Shown in pieces: positions 1 through 5,085 of a stretch of 7,993 nucleotides of DNA. Where the stretch lies: positions 1-7,993 of the forward strand of contig SLOZ01000115.1 in NCBI GenBank assembly GCA_007132255.1, given 5' to 3'. The stretch's first letter is position 1, and every line of letters starts with the position of its first letter. A program made the position numbers and the translations under genes. This stretch comes from Limnochordia bacterium (GTDB taxonomy: Bacteria; Bacillota; Limnochordia; Darwinibacteriales; B1SED10-159). The notes under the pieces are model-generated. The model was not told the DNA's origin and made no database searches. It worked only from the letters and a program-made list of their open reading frames with translations.

Positions 1-110
1 AGAAGCACTCCAGGGTATCATGACCGGGATAACGCAGCCTGTTAAGGCTTAGGCGGGTCATAGCGGGGCTCTTTTTCAAGCCCCTGCCTTCAGGCATGGG
101 GCCTATGACT
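1..110 (+). mobile_element. Probable remnant of an IS200/IS605-family (TnpB) right end
   Basis: Frame 1 of the plus strand reads STPGYHDRDNAAC and then a stop at 43-45. This resembles the C-terminal zinc-ribbon/RuvC-III signature of TnpB/OrfB proteins (CxxCGY-HDRDxNAAxNI), but one residue is missing after DRD, the cysteines are lost and a stop follows, so the copy looks decayed. Downstream lies a compact hairpin: GCCCCTGCC at 80-88, loop TTCA, GGCA at 93-96, a bulged T at 97 and GGGGC at 98-102. An alternative pairing, GGGGCT 65-70 with AGCCCC 79-84, is also possible. GTCATAG (57-63) and CTATGAC (103-109) form an outer inverted repeat. A subterminal GC-rich hairpin just after the tnpB 3' end is typical of IS200/IS605 right ends and of the omega-RNA scaffold. 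The rest of the element would lie left of the window. The protein match is short and could be chance. Confidence 0.42.
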
Positions 111-133
111 GTCCCCGTTTATCTGGCCGTTTC

Positions 134-475
134 TTAGAATAACACGATTTCGTAACCAGCGGTGGTGTAAGGCTCTAACGCGGCATGTCCAGACAGAGTT
201 GCATCAATCGGAAGTTCTTGCTCTTCGGCGGCGTCGAGCGTATCCACGGCCGCAGCGCAGGCTTTGCAGACTGCTTTGATAAGACCGGCTGTCTTAATGT
301 CGTTCCACAACTGGCCCTTCGGCGAGTCCCCAATGTCGGCAATCCGCGCACACGACTGACCTTCAATGATCAGAGCTACTTCGTAACCTTTTTGGTGATA
401 ATCCCACACATTTAGCAGCGCATGGACAAAGCACGACATGTTACCTTCAAAACTTACAATCGCCATCTTTTTCAT
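134..475 (-). CDS. DsrE-like small cytoplasmic protein
   Basis: A 113-residue soluble protein, starting MKKMAIVSFEG and ending TTAGYEIVLF, with no signal peptide or membrane segment. The layout fits the DsrE/DsrF-like fold: a beta strand with a small loop (residues 4-12), a long helix (CFVHALLNVWDYHQKG, 15-30), a second strand (YEVALIIEG, 31-39), and a VCKACA motif at 69-74 whose cysteines (C70, C73) match the cysteine position of DsrE-like proteins. The ending SGHAALEPYTTAGYEI resembles the SGHxxMxxYIxxGYE ending I recall for clostridial and bacillar relatives. Some DsrE relatives take part in sulfur transfer; no substrate can be given here. The ATG at 475 is chosen because GGGGGG lies 8 bases upstream; an in-frame TTG at 562 would add 29 unmatched residues without a ribosome site. 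It follows the GNAT genes after a 105-base gap and may have its own promoter, though none was convincing. Confidence 0.75.
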   Translation of the reverse strand: MKKMAIVSFEGNMSCFVHALLNVWDYHQKGYEVALIIEGQSCARIADIGDSPKGQLWNDIKTAGLIKAVCKACAAAVDTLDAAEEQELPIDATLSGHAALEPYTTAGYEIVLF

Positions 476-554
476 CAATGATTCCCCCCATAAAGGTTCT
501 TGATCGTCCAACGGCATTCTTCTCCGCAAATCCTTGCCAAACTCCAGGATGCCA

Positions 555-569
555 TGTTTCAATGAAACA
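555..569. repeat. 15-bp perfect palindrome between GNAT and DsrE-like genes
   Basis: TGTTTCA at 555-561 and TGAAACA at 563-569 are perfect inverted copies around one central base. The one-base centre cannot form a hairpin loop, so this would be a DNA site for a dimeric protein rather than an RNA stem. It lies in the 105-base gap upstream of the DsrE-like gene, 80 bases from its start codon. No good promoter hexamers were found next to it, so an operator role is only a guess. Confidence 0.3.
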
Positions 570-580
570 GGTTGAGCAAA

Positions 581-1075
581 TCAGCCTGTCTGCAAAACCA
601 TAACGACAAACACGACATTGTGCTGATGCCGCGCCGGAAACTGACCAACGCTGCGGAACCCTAGGGCCTCGTAGACGCGAATCGCGCGTCGGTTAAAGGC
701 AGCCACTGTTAGGCGAAAGCGCTGGACTGGCTGTTTAGCCACGGCGAACTCCAAGACAGCTGTCACAAAACTGCGGCCATTCCCCGTCCCAACATAGTTC
801 GGATTCATCCCCAAACCGATGTCGAGAACATTCTCATCCAACAGCTCGCCATAGACAGATTCACCTCCCAAGACACGAGCATTGGGCCCTACGCAATAAT
901 ACCCCTGCAAGTCACCCCGATCATCGATGACGGCCCAGTAGGATCCATCCATCAGCTCCTCCACAATGTTCGGATCGCTAGTCAGGGAGTACATGGTGTA
1001 GGGCGGTGGGTATTCCCACTGGCCGATGGTTTGTGCTAAGCGCTTTGTCATCGGTTGTGCTGCATATATCGCCAT
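581..1075 (-). CDS. GNAT family N-acetyltransferase (fourth of the array)
   Basis: A 164-residue protein of the GCN5-related N-acetyltransferase fold, which moves an acetyl group from acetyl-CoA to an amine. The N-terminal region has the WEYPPPYTMY segment (20-29), seen in a Bacillota GNAT subgroup whose members share a W-Y-PY-Y pattern. Motif A is LDIGLGMNPNYVGTGNGRSFV (84-104 region): the pyrophosphate loop VGTGNG is intact, but the usual Q/R that opens the loop is Asn93. Motif B is AAFNRRAIRVYEALGF (125-140), the acceptor-side helix typical of GNATs. The ATG at 1075 is preceded by AGGGGGT at a 9-base spacing and starts 3 bases after the stop of the previous gene, which suggests translational coupling. 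The substrate is unknown; the RimJ/RimL-like C-terminal half allows protein or small-molecule acceptors. Confidence 0.85.
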   Translation of the reverse strand: MAIYAAQPMTKRLAQTIGQWEYPPPYTMYSLTSDPNIVEELMDGSYWAVIDDRGDLQGYYCVGPNARVLGGESVYGELLDENVLDIGLGMNPNYVGTGNGRSFVTAVLEFAVAKQPVQRFRLTVAAFNRRAIRVYEALGFRSVGQFPARHQHNVVFVVMVLQTG

Positions 1076-1078
1076 CGC

Positions 1079-1549
1079 TTACTGACCCCCTGCAACTTGG
1101 TATTTGAGATACGGCAGCTTGCGCCCCGGCTTCACGGCACTCGCTGCCTCACCTGCGAACACAGCGCCCATTCGTTCGTAGAAACCTCGAGCGTGAGGAT
1201 CCGAATGGATATTCAACGTTGTCTCACTGCACGTTCTAAGCATACGGGTTCGGACTCGTGCAACTGCGTGCAGCCAGAGTATCGTCCCAACACCCTGGCC
1301 AATATGCTGCGGATGCACGAAGAGGTGCGTCAACTCAGCCTGATCATCTGCGTACTCCAAGGCATAGAAACCCCTCCAGCAGCCGCCAGCGGCCGCAATG
1401 AATACATCACCGAAAAGCATCGTGCGCCACGGCACCTTTAAATCGTCAACACAAGCCTGCAAAAATCCGGCGTCATAGCCCCAAAAAGCCTTGGACTCCA
1501 AAGCCAGGCACCCTAAGCTTGAGCGATGCCACCACCTGGCCTTGGTCAT
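1079..1549 (-). CDS. GNAT family N-acetyltransferase (third of the array)
   Basis: A 156-residue GNAT. The segment LALESKAFWGYDAGFLQAC (15-33) is characteristic of a common bacterial GNAT subgroup (ALRSKAHWGYDxxFL). Motif A is LTHLFVHPQHIGQGVGTILW (73-92), with the QxxGxG acetyl-CoA loop intact. Motif B is SDPHARGFYERMGA (116-129), followed by a GR-LPYLKY end, also usual in this subgroup. The ATG at 1549 is chosen with GATAGG 9 bases upstream. A TTG at 1558 is the alternative (AAGGA only 4 bases away). A TTG at 1633 would overlap the previous gene and has no ribosome site. The first strand (MTKARWWHRSSL) is an atypical, polar version of the usual IRxAxxxD beta-1 strand, so the N-terminus may be eroded or the start misjudged. 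The upstream gene ends 56 bases before this start. Substrate unknown. Confidence 0.82.
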   Translation of the reverse strand: MTKARWWHRSSLGCLALESKAFWGYDAGFLQACVDDLKVPWRTMLFGDVFIAAAGGCWRGFYALEYADDQAELTHLFVHPQHIGQGVGTILWLHAVARVRTRMLRTCSETTLNIHSDPHARGFYERMGAVFAGEAASAVKPGRKLPYLKYQVAGGQ

Positions 1550-1605
1550 TTTGATCAACCTATCCTTCAATGCCGGTTCCCTCCCTGCCGAGGCATGCTT
1601 TGGAC

Positions 1606-2061
1606 TCAGTGAGAACGAAGCCGTTTTGACCAATGTCGGTTACCGCTGGGCACAAATCCTGCCCTACGATAGAACCGTTCTGCAGAGACATTATCGACCG
1701 TGGTCTCCAATGAGAGCGCCACCACCGGTTCCGGCCACCAAAAGGGCAGCTCCTCCAAAAATCGCTGACCCCAGGCCAGTCCCCGAAAACCTGGTCGGAC
1801 ATACATTTCATCCACGTGAATGGTCAATCCACCAAACTCGCTGCTCCACATGGAAATCGCTAAGGAATAGCCCACAACCTGATCTTGATCAGCAAAAATG
1901 AAGATGCGCAGTTGCTCAGGATGCTTGGCAGCAAACGCTACCGTGGCTGCTACTTGCCGGCTGCTCATGGTTCCACCGGGGTCCTCTCGGTACAAAGCCA
2001 ACGCCATTTCGACCAAATCGGCAAAGTCAGAAGGTTGATAGAACCGAAACAACAATGTCAT
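1606..2061 (-). CDS. GNAT family N-acetyltransferase (second of the array)
   Basis: A 151-residue GNAT close to the minimum size of the fold. It opens with a standard first strand, MTLLFRFYQPSDFADLVEMA. Motif A is HVDEMYVRPGFRGLAWGQRFL (82-102), with the R-G-x-A/G-x-G acetyl-CoA loop as RGLAWG. Motif B is NVSAERFYRRAGFVPSG (124-140), with the FYRRAGF helix that is conserved across the superfamily. The ATG at 2061 begins 14 bases after the stop of the previous GNAT. Its ribosome site is only a GGGGG run 3 bases away, so it may depend on coupling to the upstream gene. It shares only the fold-level motifs with its three GNAT neighbours, so the array does not look like recent tandem duplication. 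Substrate unknown. Confidence 0.85.
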   Translation of the reverse strand: MTLLFRFYQPSDFADLVEMALALYREDPGGTMSSRQVAATVAFAAKHPEQLRIFIFADQDQVVGYSLAISMWSSEFGGLTIHVDEMYVRPGFRGLAWGQRFLEELPFWWPEPVVALSLETTVDNVSAERFYRRAGFVPSGNRHWSKRLRSH

Positions 2062-2075
2062 ACACCCCCGGGAGT

Positions 2076-2717
2076 CTAGCTATCTGAACCAGCGCTGGCC
2101 GCCCAGAACATGTGGTAGACCGTTAGGTCTTCTGATTCTCTAGCTTCTACAATATGAAAGCCCAGCTTTTGGTAGAATCGGACATTGGGTGTATCCCCAG
2201 TGTATAGGTACACTCCTTCGAGCCCGAGTGATTGTGCTAAGGTCTGTCCGGCCTGCAGAAGAGTTTTGCCCATTCCCTGCCCTTGGCAAGAAGGATCCAC
2301 CGCAATCATCTCCAACAGCAGATGCGGTTCCGGAATTTCGGTGGATGATTCGGACAGCCGCAGCAAAGAGACCATGGACCGATACCGGATGTAGAACACC
2401 AACGGCGCGATCTGCGGGGCTCGGGAAACTAACGCCCGCAGTCCAAAGAAGGCAGGCAATTTCCCCTGAGGACCTTTGTACAGGGCTACGCCCGCCAATT
2501 GGTCATCCACAAAAAGACCTTGAACTGGGTGCCCAGCAGCCCAGAATGAAAGGAACCGCAGCTCGATTACGGCTCGAAACGCTCTTCGCGACCGCTGTGA
2601 CGACAATCGGAACATCCGCGACGCGAACGCCTCGGTAAGGAATGCTTGCTCACTGATGGCGGCTGCGGTCGGTAAATCCGTCTCGGTCAATAGACGAACC
2701 CGAGAATTCCGGCTCAT
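2076..2717 (-). CDS. GNAT family N-acetyltransferase (first of the array)
   Basis: A 213-residue GNAT, the longest of the four. After a normal first strand (RVRLLTETDLPTAAAI) it carries a long middle region (about residues 35-125) with hydrophobic helices, including RAVIELRFLSFW and PLVFYIRYRSMVSLL. This is the layout of the larger GNAT group that builds a wide substrate pocket. Motif A is LLEMIAVDPSCQGQGMGKTLL (135-155 region), with the QGQGMG loop intact; motif B is TPNVRFYQKLGFHIVE (177-192). The ATG at 2717 was chosen. A GTG directly before it (2720) is equally possible: a strong AGGAGG lies 14 bases from the ATG and 11 from the GTG, and a nearer GGGGG is also present. It starts 41 bases after the dcd stop, with no terminator between, so it is probably co-transcribed with dcd. 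The acceptor substrate is not predictable. Confidence 0.87.
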   Translation of the reverse strand: MSRNSRVRLLTETDLPTAAAISEQAFLTEAFASRMFRLSSQRSRRAFRAVIELRFLSFWAAGHPVQGLFVDDQLAGVALYKGPQGKLPAFFGLRALVSRAPQIAPLVFYIRYRSMVSLLRLSESSTEIPEPHLLLEMIAVDPSCQGQGMGKTLLQAGQTLAQSLGLEGVYLYTGDTPNVRFYQKLGFHIVEARESEDLTVYHMFWAASAGSDS

Positions 2718-2758
2718 CACACACCCCCGTTCCTCCTCGGATAGCTTCTTTCCGTACT

Positions 2759-3298
2759 TTACTCCTGGTCCTGCGATTCGCTGCCAAACTCCCGATAGAG
2801 CAAGCTAGGCTGAATACCACGATTGTTTTGGTATTTGCCGCTGTCATAGGGTTTGTACACACCTTCGAGGGTATGGTAATAGATCTGGCAGATCGGGACA
2901 TTGGGATAAATCTTCACCGGATGGATGCAGAACATCTCCAAGGTCCAATAGCCGGCAAAGCCCACGTCTCCAAATCCCGCAGTGACATGAACAAAAAGGC
3001 CCAAGCGACCAATGGATGAGCGACCCTCAAGCATTGGAACCACTTTGTCTGTGCGAGTGTATTCCACTGTTCGCCCAAGATACAGAGTCTGCGGTTCCAG
3101 CAGTAGGCCATCCTCCGGAATGATGACAGACCTCGTTGCATGCTGGCGTTTCATATCCAGCGGTGTCTCGTCATAGATTAAGAGTTCGCCATGAAGCCGT
3201 AAATTGTAGCTATTGGGATTCAACTGACTTTCAGAGAATGGTTCGATATGAATATCCTTCCCCATTCTGCGGCGAATTTCTTCTCCAGATAACAGCAT
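2759..3298 (-). CDS. dcd: dCTP deaminase, probably bifunctional dCTP deaminase/dUTPase
   Basis: A 179-residue, full-length member of the dCTP deaminase/dUTPase fold (family 178-193 residues). It deaminates dCTP to dUTP and, in the bifunctional type (EC 3.5.4.30), hydrolyses it on to dUMP and pyrophosphate for thymidylate synthesis in the cytosol. Visible motifs are the start MLLSGEEIRRR, QLNPNSYNLRL (25-35), the nucleotide-binding EGRSSIGRLG (91-100, with R93 and R98), TAGFGDVGF (106-114), the catalytic glutamate E121 in YWTLEM, and the C-terminal SGKYQNNRGIQPS segment that closes the site in trimers. The TAGF segment in place of the E. coli-like TAHR matches the bifunctional enzymes, and overall the protein resembles the Bacillus halodurans DcdB type. 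The ATG at 3298 is chosen because AGAAGG lies upstream and the family begins MLLS. A GTG at 3346 would add 16 unmatched residues. It lies 71 bases after a UDG-like gene. Confidence 0.95.
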   Translation of the reverse strand: MLLSGEEIRRRMGKDIHIEPFSESQLNPNSYNLRLHGELLIYDETPLDMKRQHATRSVIIPEDGLLLEPQTLYLGRTVEYTRTDKVVPMLEGRSSIGRLGLFVHVTAGFGDVGFAGYWTLEMFCIHPVKIYPNVPICQIYYHTLEGVYKPYDSGKYQNNRGIQPSLLYREFGSESQDQE

Positions 3299-3339
3299 AG
3301 GTTCACACCCTTCTGCGGGTCTAGATTTCGGTTTGCTCG

Positions 3340-3353
3340 TTGACACCGGTCAA
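3340..3353. promoter_or_regulatory. 14-bp inverted repeat TTGAC-N4-GTCAA upstream of dcd
   Basis: TTGAC (3340-3344) and GTCAA (3349-3353) are perfect inverted arms around ACCG. The site lies in the 71-base gap between the UDG-like gene and dcd, 41 bases upstream of the dcd start. The half-site geometry resembles that of the CRP/FNR superfamily (TTGAT-N4-ATCAA), but with C/G in place of T/A. As RNA it would form only a 5-bp stem without a T tail, so it is not a terminator. A regulatory role is inferred from position and symmetry only. Confidence 0.25.
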
Positions 3354-3369
3354 AGCGTCTACGGACTAG

Positions 3370-3960
3370 TCAAGCGGTTGGACATCGGTGCGCTGCCAAT
3401 ACTCCATCACCCCATACCGCCTGCCATGCCAACCTCCGCCGCGGATTTGTTCGATTACGAATGTCCGGATGGGGTATCGACTCGCAGCGTTCCCAAATAG
3501 AGCCCAGTTCATCTTGATACTCTGCAATTATGGGCGTTCCCTGCAGCAGCCAGGGAACTTTGGCTGCTTCTCCGCAGAGTAGAATTCGCCGACTTTTTGC
3601 CAAGAACGGTAAGTTGACCAATGTGTCCTCGGCTACCATCTGTTGGTGGTAGCGTTTGGCAAACGGACGTCCAATAAACCAGTATGTAGAATTTAGGAAT
3701 CCAACGCCTTCTAGCGCCAATTGCAGAAAGGCTTCCCTGGGATCAGCAAAATGTTCAGATCCGGGTTCGATGCCCAGGGATCGCAGGACATAGGTGCCAC
3801 TCGTCCGATAATCCATCTCCGGCCACGACGGCTTGCAAAACGGGATGCCGATAGGGTTAGTGGGATACGGATCCTTGCCCACAATACACAACTCAAACTG
3901 TTTACGATTTGCCCAGATTCTACGGTAGTCCTCGGGCAGCGGGAAATAATTGGAGTGCAT
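3370..3960 (-). CDS. Divergent uracil-DNA glycosylase superfamily protein (UNG-like)
   Basis: A 196-residue soluble protein that lines up with family 1 uracil-DNA glycosylases over the whole catalytic core. LCIVGKDPYPTNPIGIPFC (24-42) matches the water-activating loop GQDPYxxPxxxxGLxFS and keeps the catalytic Asp (D30) and the uracil-stacking Phe (F41). GVGFLNSTYWF (85-95) matches GVLLLNTVLTV with the uracil-specific Asn (N90). RILLCGEAAKVPW (125-137) matches the LLWGxxAxxK strand. SIPHPDIRNRTNP (161-173) matches HPSPLS with the catalytic His (H164). Departures are Lys for Gln in GQDPY, Asp for Ser in HPS, and a shorter body than typical UNG (about 220-230). The PYP variant also occurs in actinobacterial UNG. 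The role inferred is removal or binding of uracil in DNA. The ATG at 3960 has GAGGA 8 bases upstream. It heads the leftward cluster, directly before dcd. Activity is unproven. Confidence 0.75.
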   Translation of the reverse strand: MHSNYFPLPEDYRRIWANRKQFELCIVGKDPYPTNPIGIPFCKPSWPEMDYRTSGTYVLRSLGIEPGSEHFADPREAFLQLALEGVGFLNSTYWFIGRPFAKRYHQQMVAEDTLVNLPFLAKSRRILLCGEAAKVPWLLQGTPIIAEYQDELGSIWERCESIPHPDIRNRTNPRRRLAWQAVWGDGVLAAHRCPTA

Positions 3961-4089
3961 TCATACCATCCTCAATATACTTGTGTTTAGTTAAATTCGA
4001 GGACCAAGGACTCAAATCCTTCGCAGAGTCTTGAATATGGGAGCACGAATGTGGTACGATGTTGCATAATAGCTGTTTGCTTACCGAGC

Positions 4090-4117
4090 GTGATACACTG
4101 TAGTGTGTAGTGTTCAA
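4090..4117 (-). promoter_or_regulatory. Candidate promoter with embedded palindrome for the leftward cluster
   Basis: On the minus strand TTGAAC (4112-4117) and TATCAC (4090-4095) are 16 bases apart, each matching 4 of 6 of the vegetative -35 and -10 hexamers. In the spacer lies the palindrome ACACT-GT-AGTGT (4095-4106), and GTAGTGT is repeated in tandem at 4100-4113. A palindrome between the hexamers is a common repressor position. The predicted start would leave a leader of roughly 120 bases before the UDG-like gene. The hexamers are weak, so this is a suggestion only. Confidence 0.3.
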
Positions 4118-4143
4118 TCGCAACGTTTTCGATTACGGACTGA

Positions 4144-4172
4144 TTGCGACCCTACCAGCAGGATTCTAGGCT
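4144..4172 (+). promoter_or_regulatory. Candidate promoter for the FmdB-type gene
   Basis: TTGCGA (4144-4149) and TAGGCT (4167-4172) are separated by exactly 17 bases and lie 44 bases upstream of the zinc-ribbon gene start, leaving a short leader that includes its ribosome site. The -10 hexamer is poor (3 of 6). A weaker alternative is TTGAAT at 4031-4036 with TACGAT at 4055-4060, spacing 18. Confidence 0.25.
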
Positions 4173-4215
4173 CGGCGCATGCCTGAGATTGTCATTCGAG
4201 GGGGAACAAACCAAT

Positions 4216-4452
4216 ATGCCAGCCTATGACTATCGCTGCCACACGTGCAGCAGCGAGTTTGAAGTTCAGATGAGTATCGCCGCCAAAGAAACAAGCCAAG
4301 ATGTGACCTGCCCCACGTGTGAGAGTATTGACACCAAACACCTTTATCGTCCAGTTGGAGTCGTATCCAGTGGCAGAGCGGCAGAGCCTACATGCAGCCA
4401 CGCCATGTCTGGAACCTGCTGTGGGGGAGGACCCGCCTGCGGCTGTCATTGA
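4216..4452 (+). CDS. FmdB family zinc-ribbon protein
   Basis: A 78-residue protein beginning MPAYDYRCHTCSSEFEV, the standard opening of FmdB/CxxC-type zinc-ribbon proteins. Two CxxC knuckles, C8-H-T-C11 and CPTC at about 32-35, would bind one zinc ion. The segment LYRPVGVVSSG after the ribbon is typical. The C-terminus is Cys- and Gly-rich (SGTCCGGGPACGCH), as in many Bacillota members, and might bind more metal. FmdB proteins are named for a putative regulator of formamidase genes, but most have no known function; here no amidase gene is nearby. The ATG at 4216 is chosen because GAGGGGG lies about 10 bases upstream and the family starts MPxYxYRC; an earlier in-frame start at 4144 would add 24 unmatched residues. 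It is the only plus-strand gene, and it converges on pyrE at a shared terminator. Confidence 0.92.
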   Translation: MPAYDYRCHTCSSEFEVQMSIAAKETSQDVTCPTCESIDTKHLYRPVGVVSSGRAAEPTCSHAMSGTCCGGGPACGCH

Positions 4453-4460
4453 CCTAGCAA

Positions 4461-4497
4461 AAACGAAGTCCCCGAACTGCTGTCGGGGACTTCGTTT
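4461..4497. terminator. Strong hairpin terminator shared by pyr operon and FmdB-type gene
   Basis: AAACGAAGTCCCCGA (4461-4475) and TCGGGGACTTCGTTT (4483-4497) are a perfect 15-bp inverted repeat with the 7-base loop 4476-4482. On the minus strand the stem ends in a run of five T, a classic intrinsic terminator 12 bases beyond the pyrE stop. On the plus strand the T run is only three, broken by CG, so termination of the zinc-ribbon gene should be weaker. The hairpin begins 8 bases after that gene's stop. Confidence 0.93.
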
Positions 4498-4509
4498 CGT
4501 CTACTTCGT

Positions 4510-5085
4510 CTACTTCGAAAGCTCGCGGCTGCCGGGTTTGGTGATTGGGCGGCCGTCCCTGCACAACGGACAATCGTCGGGTTCGTAAGCGGGCAGCGAC
4601 ACCTGCAGCAGTGAATGCAGCGGCACACCGAAGTCAGCCTTTCCGCCGCTGCGATCCACGAGAACTCCTACGGCCACTGCTTTAGCACCGGCCTGTTCGA
4701 CCAAGGCCAGAACTTCTTTGACGGACCCGCCGGTGGTTACGACATCTTCGACAACGAGGACACGCTGTCCCGCCTCTAAGGAAAAACCACGGCGCAGTGA
4801 CATAACACCTTGTTCCCGTTCGGCGAATATGTTAGGCACGCCAAGTTGGCGAGACGCTTCATAGCCCATGAGCACACCGCCGATGGCAGGAGATATTACG
4901 AGGTTCACGTCAAGCTCACTGCCTGCCAGGAGGGCGCCGACACACTGGGCTGCAAAGGCTGGATCTTGAAAGACTCCGGCACACTGCATGTAGCCGCTGC
5001 TGTGCTTACCGGATGTCAGTCGGAAGTGCCCATTCTGTAAGATCTGCCGCTGTTCAAACTGTTCCAGGAAATGTGTTTGGTTCAC
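4510..5085 (-). CDS. pyrE: Orotate phosphoribosyltransferase
   Basis: A 191-residue enzyme (EC 2.4.2.10) that joins orotate to PRPP to give orotidine 5'-phosphate, the fifth step of UMP synthesis. The PRPP-binding motif VLVVEDVVTTGGS lies at 109-121. Upstream are FRLTSGKHSSGYMQC (21-35) and the flexible catalytic loop FAEREQGVMSLRRGF (87-101). The C-terminus, YEPDDCPLCRDGRPITKPGSR (167-187), with its CPLC pair, marks the roughly 190-residue PyrE subtype found in thermophiles and some Bacillota rather than the shorter enteric-like form. The start is a GTG at 5085 that overlaps the pyrF stop by 4 bases (GTGA), with GGAGG just upstream inside pyrF. It is the last gene of the operon and ends 12 bases before a strong terminator. 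Confidence 0.97.
   Translation of the reverse strand: MNQTHFLEQFEQRQILQNGHFRLTSGKHSSGYMQCAGVFQDPAFAAQCVGALLAGSELDVNLVISPAIGGVLMGYEASRQLGVPNIFAEREQGVMSLRRGFSLEAGQRVLVVEDVVTTGGSVKEVLALVEQAGAKAVAVGVLVDRSGGKADFGVPLHSLLQVSLPAYEPDDCPLCRDGRPITKPGSRELSK

Noticed and set aside
65..102. Hairpins at the left edge as a terminator for the DsrE-like gene
   Set aside because: On the minus strand the stems are not followed by a T run (TTGAAAAAG), and the plus-strand T run sits inside a loop.
1055..1901. Long plus-strand open frames opposite the GNAT genes (for example 1055-1441 and 1491-1901)
   Set aside because: They are antisense to well-supported GNAT genes, show no recognisable domains and have unnatural residue composition.
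2189..2638. A 149-codon plus-strand open frame opposite the first GNAT
   Set aside because: Antisense shadow of a gene with clear acetyl-CoA motifs; no domain or ribosome site of its own.
4090..4113. NrdR or LexA box upstream of the nucleotide/DNA-repair genes
   Set aside because: ACAC and GTGT are at the wrong spacing for a 16-base NrdR box, and no GAAC-N4-GTTC LexA site is present.
3920..4123. A 67-codon minus-strand open frame upstream of and overlapping the UDG-like gene
   Set aside because: It has no family resemblance, its end lies in another frame of the UDG-like gene, and the ribosome site in this region serves the ATG at 3960.
4495..4516. Tandem GTCTACTTC repeat next to the pyrE stop
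   Set aside because: Only two copies of 9 bases, lying across the stop codon and terminator base; most likely chance.
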